Shown: piece by piece, positions 23,113 through 40,701 of the stretch
Layout of the letters: every line of letters begins with the position of its first letter
How positions within the stretch are numbered: the stretch's first letter is position 1
Assembly (NCBI GenBank): GCA_028583405.1
Contig: CM053260.1
Coordinates: forward strand, 18,367,401 to 18,431,400
Origin: Pogonophryne albipinna
Taxonomy: Eukaryota; Chordata; Actinopteri; Perciformes; Artedidraconidae
DNA length: 64,000 nt
Direction: 5' to 3'
Position numbers and translations under genes: made by a program
Notes under the pieces: model-generated
What the model was told of the DNA's origin: nothing
The model's database searches: none
The model's input: only the letters and a program-made list of their open reading frames with translations

Positions 23113-24436
23113 GTTGCTGTTACTGTTACCATGACAATGGTATTATAAGGGGATGTACTGTACGGACAGTCACATTACAAAGACATTTTCTTTAATTTAA
23201 TTTAACTTTTTTTATTTTTAGCTGTAAATCAGTAGTTAGCATTCCTACCCCAATGCATTTTTCTCTTCATTATCTCTTTTTTAGTTTGATAGCATTTTTT
23301 ATTTACCTTTTGAGTCATCGACAAAATGTTTAAATACAGAAAATGTATCTGTCTCGTTCCTTATTTGTTTTAGATAGGCACAACATGTTTCAGACTTTAT
23401 TTTCCTGCTAACCCATGTTAAAATAAACAATTTTCAGTGGTACCGCTGAGTCATTTTTTTGGTCATGGAAAATTAGGTAAAGGTCATGGAAAAGTCTTGG
23501 AAAAGTCATTGAAAATCATTGCTGAAAAAGTGTATGAACCCTGACACACATATACTATTCAAGATATGTTGACTTCCCTGAAACATGACATACTGGAGAT
23601 CTTAAGCAGAAGGAACTCTCATCCAACTCTCACCCTGCCATCTATACCTCCCCCACAGGGCAATAAAACCTGTTCACTCCAAGCACCCCAGAATGTTTGA
23701 GCAAGTTTTAGTCCTCACATTTATGAAAGGATAAAACAGAGAAACCAATACAAAACACAAACACAGCTATTGTTTAAACAGTATTCACTTAACTGCTACT
23801 ATTGATAATTTCCAGAGAAACTCAAGGGGCCTCTTTTAATATCTGGAAGTTGCAACAAGACTTTCTGCCATTTCAAATGTAACACACTTCCCAAATATCA
23901 GATGATAATAATCTGCAACTAATATGAAATGTTGCATTATTGCAAATATACTGTGGTGAATAGGGATGGTCAAGTGTGAGTGCATGGTAGCAGCACATTT
24001 TAGGTATCTACCCACACTTACTGTGAGTAACTAAATGTTCACAATCTTTAGTCTTCCCATAACTGAAGATGCCTATCTTTCAGTGTTTACAAAAATAAAA
24101 AATAATCCATGCAACTGCTCATGTCATTTAAATCCCCCTCCGAACCGTAGTTCTATTTTACAAATAGTCCACGGCGGTGTCATAACAAACCTGTTAGCAT
24201 TCCTCCATAATTAAAAATCCCCATCTTACCTTAAAAATACTGATGTGAAAATGATCACACCCCTTCTTCCTTGGCCTCCTCTGTCCAAATGAAGGAGAGA
24301 CTCACCATCCTGGAACTTATAGTCTGTCCCAACATTCTAGAATGTCAAAACTCCAAAGCATATTCTAAATGACCTTGGTCAACATTCCAAATGACCTGAT
24401 ATGCTCAACATCCTAAATGACCATATATGGGCAACA

Positions 24437-24448
24437 CTTTCTCCCTTT
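24437..24448 (-). promoter_or_regulatory. Polypurine tract of an LTR element
   Basis: The minus strand reads AAAGGGAGAAAG directly before TGTTGC, the start of the LTR. Upstream codons (ATGAAGGAAGCC) look like the end of a retroelement interior. Confidence 0.6.
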
Positions 24449-24837
24449 GATATGGCTTCCTTCATATCTTCAACGTGTCACAGACCGAAACGTGAGGGTT
24501 TTAGCTCGCTTCCTGCATTGAAATCTAAGTAAAGCAGACAAAGCAATAGAACAATAAATTGATGAAAAACTCAATCTCAAGGTGCGCTTTCTGCCTTTTT
24601 GTCAAGCTTTCAACAGTCAACTATAAACTCCTAAAAGTTTTCAAATGAATCCTTCTGGTTAGAACTATATAAAAAAGGATTACTGATATTTCTTATTATA
24701 GCTGAAATTCTGGAACACAGGCCAAGTATTTCAGCTTTAAAACACTCACGCTTGAGGTGTCTACCCAAACCTACCGTCCTTTATACAATAGAAAAATGAT
24801 ATTATTCATGCAGATGAAATTTGAAACACATTACAAT
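24449..24837 (-). mobile_element. Remnant retroelement interior to the right of the LTR
   Basis: The position follows from the PPT. No gag or pol motif survives. 24769-24833 (AAACCTACCGTCC to AACACATTACA) is homologous to 10771-10845, just before the tandem array. Confidence 0.4.
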
Positions 24838-25020
24838 ACATAGCATTATGTGACATCACATAGCATTACATCACATTCAATTACATTGCATTATATAGCA
24901 TTACATAACATAACATAACATGTAATTTAACTGACGCTTTTATGCAAAGCGACTTACAAACACTTCAATACCGTAGACATGCCTACGGGAGCCGTTTGTG
25001 GTAAAGAGCCTTCTCTTCAC
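24838..25020 (-). repeat. Single L2/UnaL2-type LINE tail related to the array unit
   Basis: This carries the same 36-bp core as the array (CAAACACTTCAATACCGTAG through GCCTACGGGAGC), the stem-loop CGCTTTTATGCAAAGCG on the plus strand, and a degenerate CATTACA-type tail. It looks like a diverged monomer of the array unit. Confidence 0.65.
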
Positions 25021-25084
25021 AGAGCTCACTGCTTGCCTGCGGACGCTCCAAAGGGCGTGGCCAGCAGCAGTTCGGCTACATTTA

Positions 25085-25258
25085 ATCAGAATCAGCACTT
25101 TTGTAACAGGGCTGAAATAGAGTTGTATGAGGCATGCTACAATGAATGATCTGTTTGGTATTTTGAGCAAAACACTTCAGAGACATGTTTTGTATAGATA
25201 TGGCCCTATAATATATTGTTCTAATATAAAATAATAGGCGAGCTTTAAGGCGAGACAC
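25085..25258 (+). repeat. 3' fragment of the TTAA-flanked MITE family
   Basis: 25118-25240 matches the right part of the complete element at 49670-50367 (TATGAGGCATG, GATCTGTTTGGTATTTTGA and ACATGTTTTGTATAG). It ends near CTTTAA at 25253-25258. The left part is missing. Confidence 0.6.
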
Positions 25259-25289
25259 GGCAGGCAAAAACATCGTTTTTCAAGTACTG

Positions 25290-26235
25290 GTCAATTTTGA
25301 GATTTTGTGCTATTTTGATTCTATAACATTTTTTCTTTCAGGCTTTTGGAAGGAAAACGTACAAAATACACATTTAAGTGTTTATTTTACTATAGTTTGT
25401 CTATTTGCGTCTGTAGATTTCTCCTAAATTCACCAAAAGTTAGCATTCTAACGTAACATAAAGTACCGCGGCCGCTGTGTGCACCATGTCAACAGAGGTA
25501 TCGCTGGAAAGCTGTGTCTCTCCTACACAATCTCATCGGATCCAAATATGGTCATTTCCTTTGTATCAGCAACCAATCGTGAAAGCACAAAGGGGTCTTA
25601 AACCAAGAAACGAAATCTCATTGGCTGGTGTCAATTTCTGACAACGTGATTCGTTCAGATGCGTCACGTGGTGTGCTAAAACACTTCCTGGTTAGCTTTC
25701 CACTAGAAATTGAAATCTCAAAATGGCAAAAGAACGGCGAAAAAAACGTTCACAGAGAAGACGACAACAATTGTCACTTGCACGAAGCAAGATTATACAA
25801 AAAACAAATGACCCCGAACATGAAATACCTTCACGGAGTGCGTCGAGGCGCAAGCTATCATCCAAAGTACAGGAGGGTTTAGCTAGCGCCTCACTGCAAT
25901 CTTTAAAGGTCCTTTTCTCAAAATGAGTTTTTTCTCCTACTCTGAGTTCGAAATTTCAACTTCAGTAGCACGTACATACACCAAACCTTCCAGTTATATT
26001 CCTATCAATATTATGAAGGCTTTTACAGAAGGGTTTGTTCATATATCATTCATAGCCTGAATTATTCAACATTGTATACCTAAAAACATGGCAAAAATGG
26101 ATATTTTAGGGCTGTTGACAGTATTTTCTGATTTATGGAGTGATAAAAAGAGATATCCAAAATCCCTTCTGTAAAAGCCTTAGATACTAATATGACTACA
26201 AAATGAAACAAGAATTTTGAACCTGGCTTTATCCA
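25290..26235 (+). mobile_element. Unassigned repeat with a short basic ORF and an 18-bp inverted repeat
   Basis: The frame 25723-25926 encodes 67 aa beginning MAKERRKKRSQRRRQQ, extremely basic, with a small-residue/Ser-rich middle. It resembles a nucleic-acid-binding N-terminus or nuclear-localisation stretch rather than a known domain. An 18-bp perfect inverted repeat (AAGGCTTTTACAGAAGGG) lies at 26016-26033 and 26164-26181. This may be a decayed transposon whose first exon survives, but I found no target duplication. Confidence 0.35.
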
Positions 26236-26319
26236 AAGTTCAGATTTCGATTCCTGAAATGTGTTAAAATATGTGCATAATGAAAATGACTAACCTTTCA
26301 CCAAGTTACATAAAAAACC

Positions 26320-26321
<2 letters not shown>

Positions 26322-26391
<70 letters not shown>
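26322..26391. repeat. (AT)n microsatellite
   Basis: About 35 AT dinucleotides with one G interruption near 26363. Confidence 0.95.
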
Positions 26392-26394
<3 letters not shown>

Positions 26395-26728
26395 CCTTCC
26401 CTCCTTCCTGTTTATGATCGTTATCTAGACTACTATTATGACTCAATGTACTGATTATATTAACTATTCAAGCACGTTAACGATCAAACAGTGCTTTATT
26501 TTGAACTCCAGGAGACAGAAAAAGAGTTTTCCATCTCTTATGCATTTTCATACATAAAAGCCTGCACATAAGTAACATCTGATGCATAGATCAAGTGCTG
26601 GCCTCCGCTTTTGGTGAAATCAAAAGGAGAGTAAAAATGTAATTGGTCTCTGTGCTCTTCTCTTCTCTTTCTCACCAGTTTTTCTCTCCCCTTCACATGC
26701 ATGTTTACGCATGTGTACAGGCGTGAAA

Positions 26729-29969
<3,241 letters not shown>

Positions 29970-29977
29970 CTCTGAAT

Positions 29978-30700
29978 CAGGGTTTCCGTTAGCCGGTATT
30001 TACCGGTTTTTAGCTGGTCAAATTGAATAAAAACCGGTAAATTCAAAATCTGCCGGTCAAAATGTCCGATGCTCCGATCGATTGGCCGCCGATCATTATC
30101 GACCGATATTCACTCTTAATAGCTTGATCTGTGCTCTCTATAGGCCGATCAGGAGAGCTGGATCTGATCGATATGGACATAAACGCGAGTGAAGTGTAAC
30201 CGGACGCGAGAGAGAGATCAGATCAGCTGCTGAGTCTGACCTGAAGCTCCGCCCACTGTTTAGCGCGTTGCATGAGAAACTGACAGGCTGTCAGGAGAGA
30301 GAGGGAGGGAGAGAGGAAAAGAGAGGATCCGTTTCTCCCGTGTTACTATTCAAAGTTAATGTAAACTTTTGAATAATGTACGTTATCTACTACAAGTAGT
30401 TTCTTTGAATGTAATAATGATGTTGTTTGTTGTTTGTGGAATCATTTATTGAAAAATGAATCTGAATTTTTCGATCTGTTACGATTATAAACTGAAGCAA
30501 TATAAAAATGACTCCCATTAACTGAGTTTTAAACATCAGCATATCCGGTCCTAGTCCGGTAATTACCTGCTAACGGAAACTCTGCTACACAATTCTTATT
30601 ATTATTATTGAAACATGACCGGTAAGTTTCAAATGTGTCCGGTAAAATAAATTCTGTTCGGACATTTGACCGGCGAGAAAAAATCCTAGCGGAAACCCTG
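29978..30700. mobile_element. hAT-type non-autonomous transposon (CAGGGTTTCCGTTAG family)
   Basis: The termini are CAGGGTTTCCGTTAGC and CTAGCGGAAACCCTG, flanked by a perfect 8-bp duplication CTCTGAAT (29970-29977 and 30701-30708), as hAT elements make. The interior is rich in CCGGT motifs. A second, end-like sequence (GCTAACGGAAACTCTG) lies internally near 30571-30586. No transposase frame is present. Confidence 0.9.
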
Positions 30701-30708
30701 CTCTGAAT

Positions 30709-31714
30709 GCAAGCATCGTCATTTTCTATCTGTTAGAACCAATTATCAATGCTGTCATGCTTCTTCAATACAGAATACAGCTCTAAGGTTTTAGCCCTCC
30801 TCAATCAAATAGTACAATATCTATGTGGCAACACTGGTTAATATCCCCTGAAAGGTATTCCCTGTTGATGCAACAATAGTGCAAGCCTTAATTCAAAGTA
30901 TTTTTCAAGTGATTAAGTTGATAGTAACCCAATAAAAAAAAAAGCTCTTGACCCTGTAAGGATGTAAGATAACTTTAATAACTGACGCAACACGGACCAT
31001 TACAGCCAATGGATGTCATTTTGACGAGCCTGGAATAAATGAGGGCTAACACTGTCTATTTAGCAAAGCACTTTGCTTAGCCTTTTCCAATCTGAGTTAG
31101 TTTGGAATCGTAACGTGCATGCTGTGTTTCTGACAGGATACAGATGATGTGTTGGAGAGGGGCTGAGCTCAGTAGACTGACTGTAATGAGTGCTAGCCGC
31201 TAATTAGCCTGTTGCTGGATGCCAGATATGGCTGGAGCTAAAGCCCCGTCAACGGGAGCAGTGCAGCGAGGAGAGGAGAGCACTCTAATGAGCTCTCTGC
31301 GGTGTGTTTACTGTTAACCAAAGTCATGGCTTTACTCGTGGTGTGTCTCTCCCCTCCTTGCAACAATTGCGCACACATACACACACTGTTGTATCCTAAC
31401 AGTCGTGCACACACACACATTTATATTCATGTGCGCAAACAAGTAAACACACACACAGACAAGCAGGCAGACTAACAAAAAATGCACCTCACTGATTCAA
31501 CGCTTAGTGTTTGCGAGTGATGGGAGCCTAATTAATGTGGCTACGCTGCAACTCTTCATCATATCTGTAACAAGCAATCTCCAGTCAGACATGATAGGCT
31601 TGATGTATGACGCTAGCTGTGGATGGCAACTCCCCAGGAAAGCAAAAAGGGAAATACCGTTCTGCTTTTGGTCGATTGGAATCTATTCACATGTCAGATA
31701 AATTTTATTTCTTA
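30709..31714. other. Non-coding host DNA
   Basis: No gene is supported. 31130-31330 is GC-richer with TAATTAG and TAATGAG motifs and may be regulatory. Short CA runs occur near 31400-31460. Confidence 0.5.
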
Positions 31715-31722
31715 CTCATTTG

Positions 31723-32268
31723 CAGTGGTGGGAGAAGTATCAGATCTTGTTCTCGAGTAAAAGTAGAAGTACCAGAGTGTAGGAATACACTATAGTAGCC
31801 CTGCATTCAAAATGTTACTCAATTAAAAGTACAAAAGTATTAGCATCAAAATATACTTAAAGTACTAAAAGTACTCATTATGCAGATTGGTCAATTTCAG
31901 AACAATATATATTATATGTTATTTTATAATTACTGATGCATTAAAGTGTTTATCAAAGCTTGTGAGGGAGCGGCTAATTTGAGTTACATTGTATATTGTA
32001 TATTACATTGTACTGCAGGGTGGCTTGTGAATTTACTCCAGGTGTAGACAAGTCTTATTTAAGTACTGATTATATTTCACATCATTAATCCAAATCTGCA
32101 AAGAAACTAAATATATTAAATAAATGTAGTGGAGTAAAAGTACACGATTTACCTCTGAATTGTAGTGGAAAAGTGGAACATAACATGGAAATACTCAAGT
32201 ATAAGTATCTAAAAACTGTACTTAAGTACAGTACTTGAGTAAATGTACTTAGTTACTTCCCACCTCTG
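31723..32268 (+). mobile_element. Tol2-like hAT MITE, complete
   Basis: This starts CAGTGGTGGGAG and ends CCCACCTCTG. A perfect 8-bp duplication CTCATTTG flanks it (31715-31722 and 32269-32276). Termini carry AAGTACTTGAGTAAATGTAC-type motifs as in Tol2. It has no coding capacity. Confidence 0.92.
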
Positions 32269-32276
32269 CTCATTTG

Positions 32277-32464
32277 TCCATCTTAGATGTGCTTCCTAAC
32301 AAGGGCAGATGGACTGCTTAGGACAGACACAGCTTTGTTTACCTGTTTCTTTAAGATTGATCACCACAAGGATTGAGGGATACCAGTGTCACCACCAGGC
32401 AGGCAATTACCTCTTGAGTGCGTAGGAGAGTGGACATGTGTGTATCTCCCGACTGCTCTGTGGG
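32277..32464. other. Non-coding DNA upstream of the candidate promoter
   Basis: No feature seen. Confidence 0.5.
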
Positions 32465-32540
32465 CCAATCATAATGCACAAACACCTTCACCATGTAGAG
32501 CAGGTATAAATATGAGTCAGTGTGTGTTGGGGTCTACCTT
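32465..32540 (+). promoter_or_regulatory. Candidate TATA/CCAAT RNA polymerase II promoter
   Basis: A CCAAT box at 32465-32469 (in GGGCCAATCA) is followed 36 bp later by TATAAATA at 32505-32512. This spacing would start transcription near 32536-32542. It lies outside any transposon found. The downstream GC-rich leader is followed by ATG 32652, which opens a 32-codon frame (stop at 32748). No recognised gene follows, so function is unproven. Confidence 0.35.
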
Positions 32541-32750
32541 GAGTCATTGACAGCAGCAGCTAGAGGACACAGCAGTGACTGGAGTGCGAGCGAGTGTGGT
32601 CCCCCTACGGTTCATTAAGAATACAGAACTGACAGAGCAAACTCATTCAGGATGGATGAGCTTAACACAAACACACGCAAATGTACAACACATTCACCCA
32701 CCATGACTATTGAACTTTTTTATATTTTGCTTTCAAGAGAGCTTCTCTAA

Positions 32751-33560
32751 TGAAAAACAAATACTTTGAATATGTCTATTGAGGCTATTTGTTAATGCTG
32801 TGGTTAGGCTGTAAAGGGAAGACAGTACATGTGGAGAAGCTAAGTTAAAGTTATGTTGTCTGGTGATTGAATGTATTTGAAAGTTTATTCAAAGTATAAC
32901 AGAATGACACACACCAGAATTTGTATTCGTCAAAGTCAACACACAATGAATAGAGTATTTTCAGCTCACTTTAATTTGGTCAGTGTACACATTGAGCACA
33001 TTTAAAACATTAGTGTTATCTTTATCTGGTGTAGAAACCTTAAATTCTTGGCCCTGAATATGTTTGACTGGATTAATAGGTTTTAACATAACGTAGAAAG
33101 GGAACATGTGGCTGTGATATAAGTGCATCAGCATAACTTAGCAGCACTATATTCTCTTGTCCTGTAAATCAGCTAAATGTTTTTCATATCAAGGGTCTGA
33201 TGTAAGGATGGATACCAATGTTACATGTTTTTGATAAATATGTGGCGTCAGTCAGCATCAATTTAGCTTATCTTAGTATTGCATAACGACTGGAATCAGG
33301 GTGAGACAGCTAGTATTACTCACCATTAACTTCCTAAAATATCTGCTGCCTGCCAGGAAACCTCACAGTGCTGACAGGACTTTGGGCCAGGTTGCCTATT
33401 TCCTATGTTTTTATTTATACTAAGATAAACTAGCCATCTGCAGATTATAGATTTATATTTACTAGGGATTAAAGTTGTATCAATCTTTTCATTCAACTCT
33501 TGGCAAGAACGCCAGTAAATAAGTGTATTTCCCAGAACGTCTGTTGCTTAAATCTGATTA
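32751..33560. other. Non-coding host DNA
   Basis: AT-rich, with no supported gene, RNA or bounded repeat. Confidence 0.5.
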
Positions 33561-33568
33561 CTCCCAGT

Positions 33569-34691
33569 CAGTGGTGTAGTGGGCGTTGGACGCGCGGGTA
33601 CGCCGTACCCCCACTTATTTGGAGCATGATCTTTTTTTTAATAGTCTAATAAATATAAAATCATTGCCAGTCTTATCAGTTGTAAGTGTGTATTTGTTGT
33701 AATAATGAGAAAAACATAATACATTTCACAGTAATTATAATAAAAAATAAAAACGATTTCCTTAAAAAATGATGATTCGTCATCACGCTCGTGACCCCGC
33801 AGCGAGCCGCCCGCCGGTTTTGCGGCAGCTCTTTCCCTCAAGAACGCTAACGAAAAAGCTCTATAATGGCAGGCAAACATTTTTTACTTGACTTCTTTTC
33901 TAAAAAGAATATAATTCACAAGAAGAAAGAGGCTAGCAGCACCGAAGCTACAAGTGAAGCTGCTACTAGTACTACATCATAAGAAGAGCCGCCTAAAGAC
34001 GTGGATAATGCTAGCACTAACGTTAACGTTAGCTGCGCTAGCAACGTTCCCCTGGCTAGCTCAAGCTCACCTTTCCCAGAGGTATGGACGGAGGAGATGT
34101 GGCGGAGGAAACAAGAGGCATACCCGTGGATAGACTGCAAAGCTGGGAAACTGGGCTGCAAAGTTTGTTCATCCATTTTGGATTTATCAGTCTTCAAAAC
34201 GCAAGGTGTGTGTGTGTGTGTGAAAAAAGCAGCGCTGTCTGCTTATTTGTAATGTAGGCTAGGCCTAATCAGAATAATTTCAAGTCCAGATTCAATGTTG
34301 TTTGCATAAGTAGGCTATATTTTTGGTTTTGTTTATTTAATAAGTTAATTTCAGGACAACTTTGGGAATTTTGTTTGTTTGTTATGAATTTTAAATCGAT
34401 TTTGAAAGTGAAGATAGAGAGAGAAGCAGCGCTGTCTGCTTAGTTGCAATACTGTAGCTTATGCAATTTAGGCCTAAAAATTGTTTATGTGCCTGTGTGT
34501 CCATGGTTTTGAGTCTGTGTTGAGCGCAGCGACGTCTGCTTTTTGCAGTACAGTAACTAAAGTAGGACTAAGCATACCGGTAGTTTCTGTGGACCTGTCT
34601 GCCCGTTTTGTGAGTGCACTGCGCGGCATTGTTTGGGATGACCTGATTAAAATAGCGTCCCCCCAGTAAAAAAATCCCCACTACACCACTG
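33569..34691 (+). mobile_element. hAT transposon, internally deleted
   Basis: The termini are CAGTGGTGTAGTGGG and CCCACTACACCACTG (near-perfect inverted repeat), with an exact 8-bp duplication CTCCCAGT (33561-33568 and 34692-34699). At 1,123 bp it is too short for a full transposase gene. Only the beginning of one survives. Confidence 0.93.
33866..34210 (+). pseudogene. hAT transposase N-terminal fragment
   Basis: From ATG 33866 a frame reads MAGKHFLLDFFSKK with a Ser/Thr-rich linker and hits TAA at 33980-33982. The same frame continues past the stop with a TTF/BED-like region (WIDCKAGKLGCKVCSSI). It ends near CAAG|GTGTGTG, a possible donor at about 34205. The catalytic core and dimerisation domain are absent. 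It is the first exon of a hAT gene in a deletion derivative. Confidence 0.55.
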
Positions 34692-34814
34692 CTCCCAGTG
34701 ACCTGGTTTCCTTTATGCATGTTAATGTGGTGATTCACAAAGCATGGCAGTGCAACTGGCAGATCCAACATAGCTTTGCATTTGAGTTTTAGTATGCCAA
34801 ATAAAGCTATTTTA

Positions 34815-36458
34815 CAGGGTTCGTACGGTCATTGAAAACCTGGAAAAGTCATGGAAATTCTAAATGCAAATTCCAGGCCCTGGAAAAGTTATGGAAAACA
34901 ATATTTTTCCCAAAGTTTTGGAAAAGTCATGGAAATGTAACTAAAGTTGCGTCAAATATAATTTACATTTTATCTAATCGCCAAAATAATCTGCGGTCGC
35001 GAGTTGTTATGTGCCATCATGACGCGCATGGTGTTATTTTTTAATATATGAAGCGCGAGCTGTGTGCTCGAGTCTTCCTGCCTGTCGGGCCGGCTGAACT
35101 CTGCTGCTCCGGGATGACGGTCAGCTACATTATCTACGGTGTGTTCGTTAACTGTGCGGAGTCACTGTGGCACAGACTGCACCGCTGGTGAACAGCTGTT
35201 AGAACGGGCCGTTCAGGTGTTCAGAGCAGAGCGGCAGAGCGTGATGTGAACTGAAACGTTTTTCTGTCGCAATATCATTTAAGGAATCGTTGAGCTAGCT
35301 AGCTAGCATACATTGTCACTATCTGCTAACGTTAGCTTTAGCCTTCGTTTTCTAATAGTTTTTTTCATAGGCTATAAACAGAGGTGGTATAAGTATAGAT
35401 ATTGTGCTAGAGTAAAGGTAGAAGTACTCAGATCTTGTACTTGAGTAAAAGTAGAAGTACCAGAGTGTAGGAATACTCTATCACAGTAAAAGTCCTGCAT
35501 TCAAAAATGTTCCTCAAGTGAAAGTAGAAAAGTAATCAAAATCAAAATATAGTGAAAGTAGCACAGTAAAAGTAGTCGTTGTGCAGATTGGTCCATTTCA
35601 GAATAATATATGATATGTTTTATAATGATTGATCATTAAAGTGTTCTCAAAGCTGGTAAAGGTGCAGCTAGTTTGAATGACTTTGTATACTGCAGGGTAG
35701 CTTGTGGATTTACTCCAGGTGGAACTTAAGTCTGATTCAACACTTGATTATATTTCACATCATTCATCCACATCTGTAAAGTAACTAAAGGTATTAAATA
35801 CATGTAGTGGAGTAGAAGTACACCTTTTACCTCTGAATTGTAGTGGAGTAGAAGAACAAAGTAGCAAAACATTGAAATAATAAAGTACAAGTATCTCAAA
35901 ATTGTACCCACGTATAGTACTTGAGTTTATGAACTTAGTTACTTTACACCAGTGGCTATAAAGATAGAAAGACTACGCCTTGCACAGAGGCATGAAAATA
36001 CATTTTCAAAATGCTCAACAGTGCTGCCAAAGTTATAAACTGACTGCTACACAATTAAAATAAATGCTTTTATATATTTCTATTAGATGTGACTCTTTAG
36101 CGTTTCTGTTATTATTACCTGCTGCTTTAGTTGTTCTGACTGCTAAAATCCTCTGTTCCTCATTTTAAAGCCGATATTCCGTGGGGTCGGGGGGCTCAGA
36201 TCCTTGTCACCTTTTTCATGATGAGTTTGCATCCCTGACTACAGTTGCTTTAGCGTGTAGAAGCTAGTAAGCCTACTATTTGATTTGTTTTAGATAGGCA
36301 CTACATGTTTCATATGCAGACCTTATTTTCCTGTTCCATGTTAAAATAAAACATTTTCAGTGGTAATTCTTTTTTGGTCATGGAAAATTAGGTAAAGGTC
36401 ATTGAGAAGTCATGGAAAAGTCATTGAAAATCATTGGTGAAAAAGTGTATGAACCCTG
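34815..36458 (+). mobile_element. Non-autonomous derivative of the BED-finger transposon, with a nested MITE
   Basis: The ends CAGGGTTCGTACGGTCATTG and GTATGAACCCTG match the autonomous copy at 19111-23543. ATTTTA is duplicated at both sides (34809-34814 and 36459-36464), a 6-bp target duplication. It lacks all transposase coding. The sequence equivalent to 19390-19430 is joined directly to that equivalent to 23366-23420 near 36280, at an ATTTG microhomology. A CpG-richer segment (34990-35340) has no counterpart in the autonomous copy. The Tol2-like MITE 35379-35954 is inserted in it. Confidence 0.88.
35379..35954 (+). mobile_element. Tol2-like hAT MITE, complete, nested
   Basis: This starts CAGAGGTGG and ends CACCAGTG, with a perfect 8-bp duplication GCTATAAA (35371-35378 and 35955-35962). 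It is about 80% similar by eye to the copy at 31723 and in the same orientation. Confidence 0.93.
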
Positions 36459-36466
36459 ATTTTACT

Positions 36467-40247
<3,781 letters not shown>

Positions 40248-40701
40248 GGTAGCACTTTACAATAAGACTACCATTATAGAGGGTTTACGAATAGTTTGTA
40301 ATTCATTTATTAATTAGGTTGTGAACAATTTATAAATCATGAATAAGCTTTTATAAGACATGAGATAAACAGGGAAACTGTGACCGGTTGCTTGCCAAAT
40401 AGTGAGCCCACATTTATCTGTACTGCTAAGCCTTATATTGGCTACCTAGCTTACTTCGTCTTCTTCATCAGCCAGCATCCTTGGTATCTGATGCTCACTG
40501 AGTTGATTCTCACTAAGTAGCCAATATAAGGCTTAGTTATCTTGCCAAATAGTGAGCCTGTGTTGATGTATGAAAACTATGTAAGAACTGGTTTATAAAT
40601 GGTTCTTAATGATTAATAAAGTGTTTACAACCTAATTCCTAACCTAATTATAAACCCTTTATGAATCCTTTATAAGGGTAGTCTTATTGTAAAGTGGTAC
40701 C
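40248..40701. mobile_element. Long-inverted-repeat MITE (GGTAGCACTTTACAATAAG family)
   Basis: The ends are GGTAGCACTTTACAATAAGA and the reverse complement of GGTACCACTTTACAATAAGA, continuing imperfectly for about 60 bp. Inside, an 18-bp direct repeat CTTGCCAAATAGTGAGCC (40391 and 40541) brackets a 20-bp perfect inverted repeat (40426-40445 and 40517-40536). The target duplication is unclear. Confidence 0.8.

Larger units (their letters stand above)
19111..23543 (+). mobile_element. Autonomous BED-finger DNA transposon, apparently intact
   Basis: The left terminus is CAGGGTTCGTACGGTCATGG and the right terminus ends GTATGAACCCTG, giving a 12-bp imperfect inverted repeat. Subterminal GGAAAAGTCATGGAAA motifs are reiterated at both ends. 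ACACAC flanks both sides. The element carries a two-exon transposase and a 3' AATAAA (TTAAAATAAACAA, near 23422). It is inserted inside the LTR at 18564-24436. The termini and protein recall hAT, but the target duplication looks like 6 bp. Confidence 0.9.
18564..24436 (-). repeat. LTR of a second retroelement, split by a DNA transposon
   Basis: Removing the transposon at 19111-23543 and one target duplication leaves about 1.43 kb. On the minus strand it begins TGTTGC and ends GCAACA, a perfect 6-bp inverted end. A TATAAAA box lies at 18829-18835 and ATTAAA at 18689-18694, about 140 bp apart. A PBS flanks it on the left and a PPT on the right. It is therefore the 5' LTR of something to the left and the 3' LTR of something to the right. 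Confidence 0.7.
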
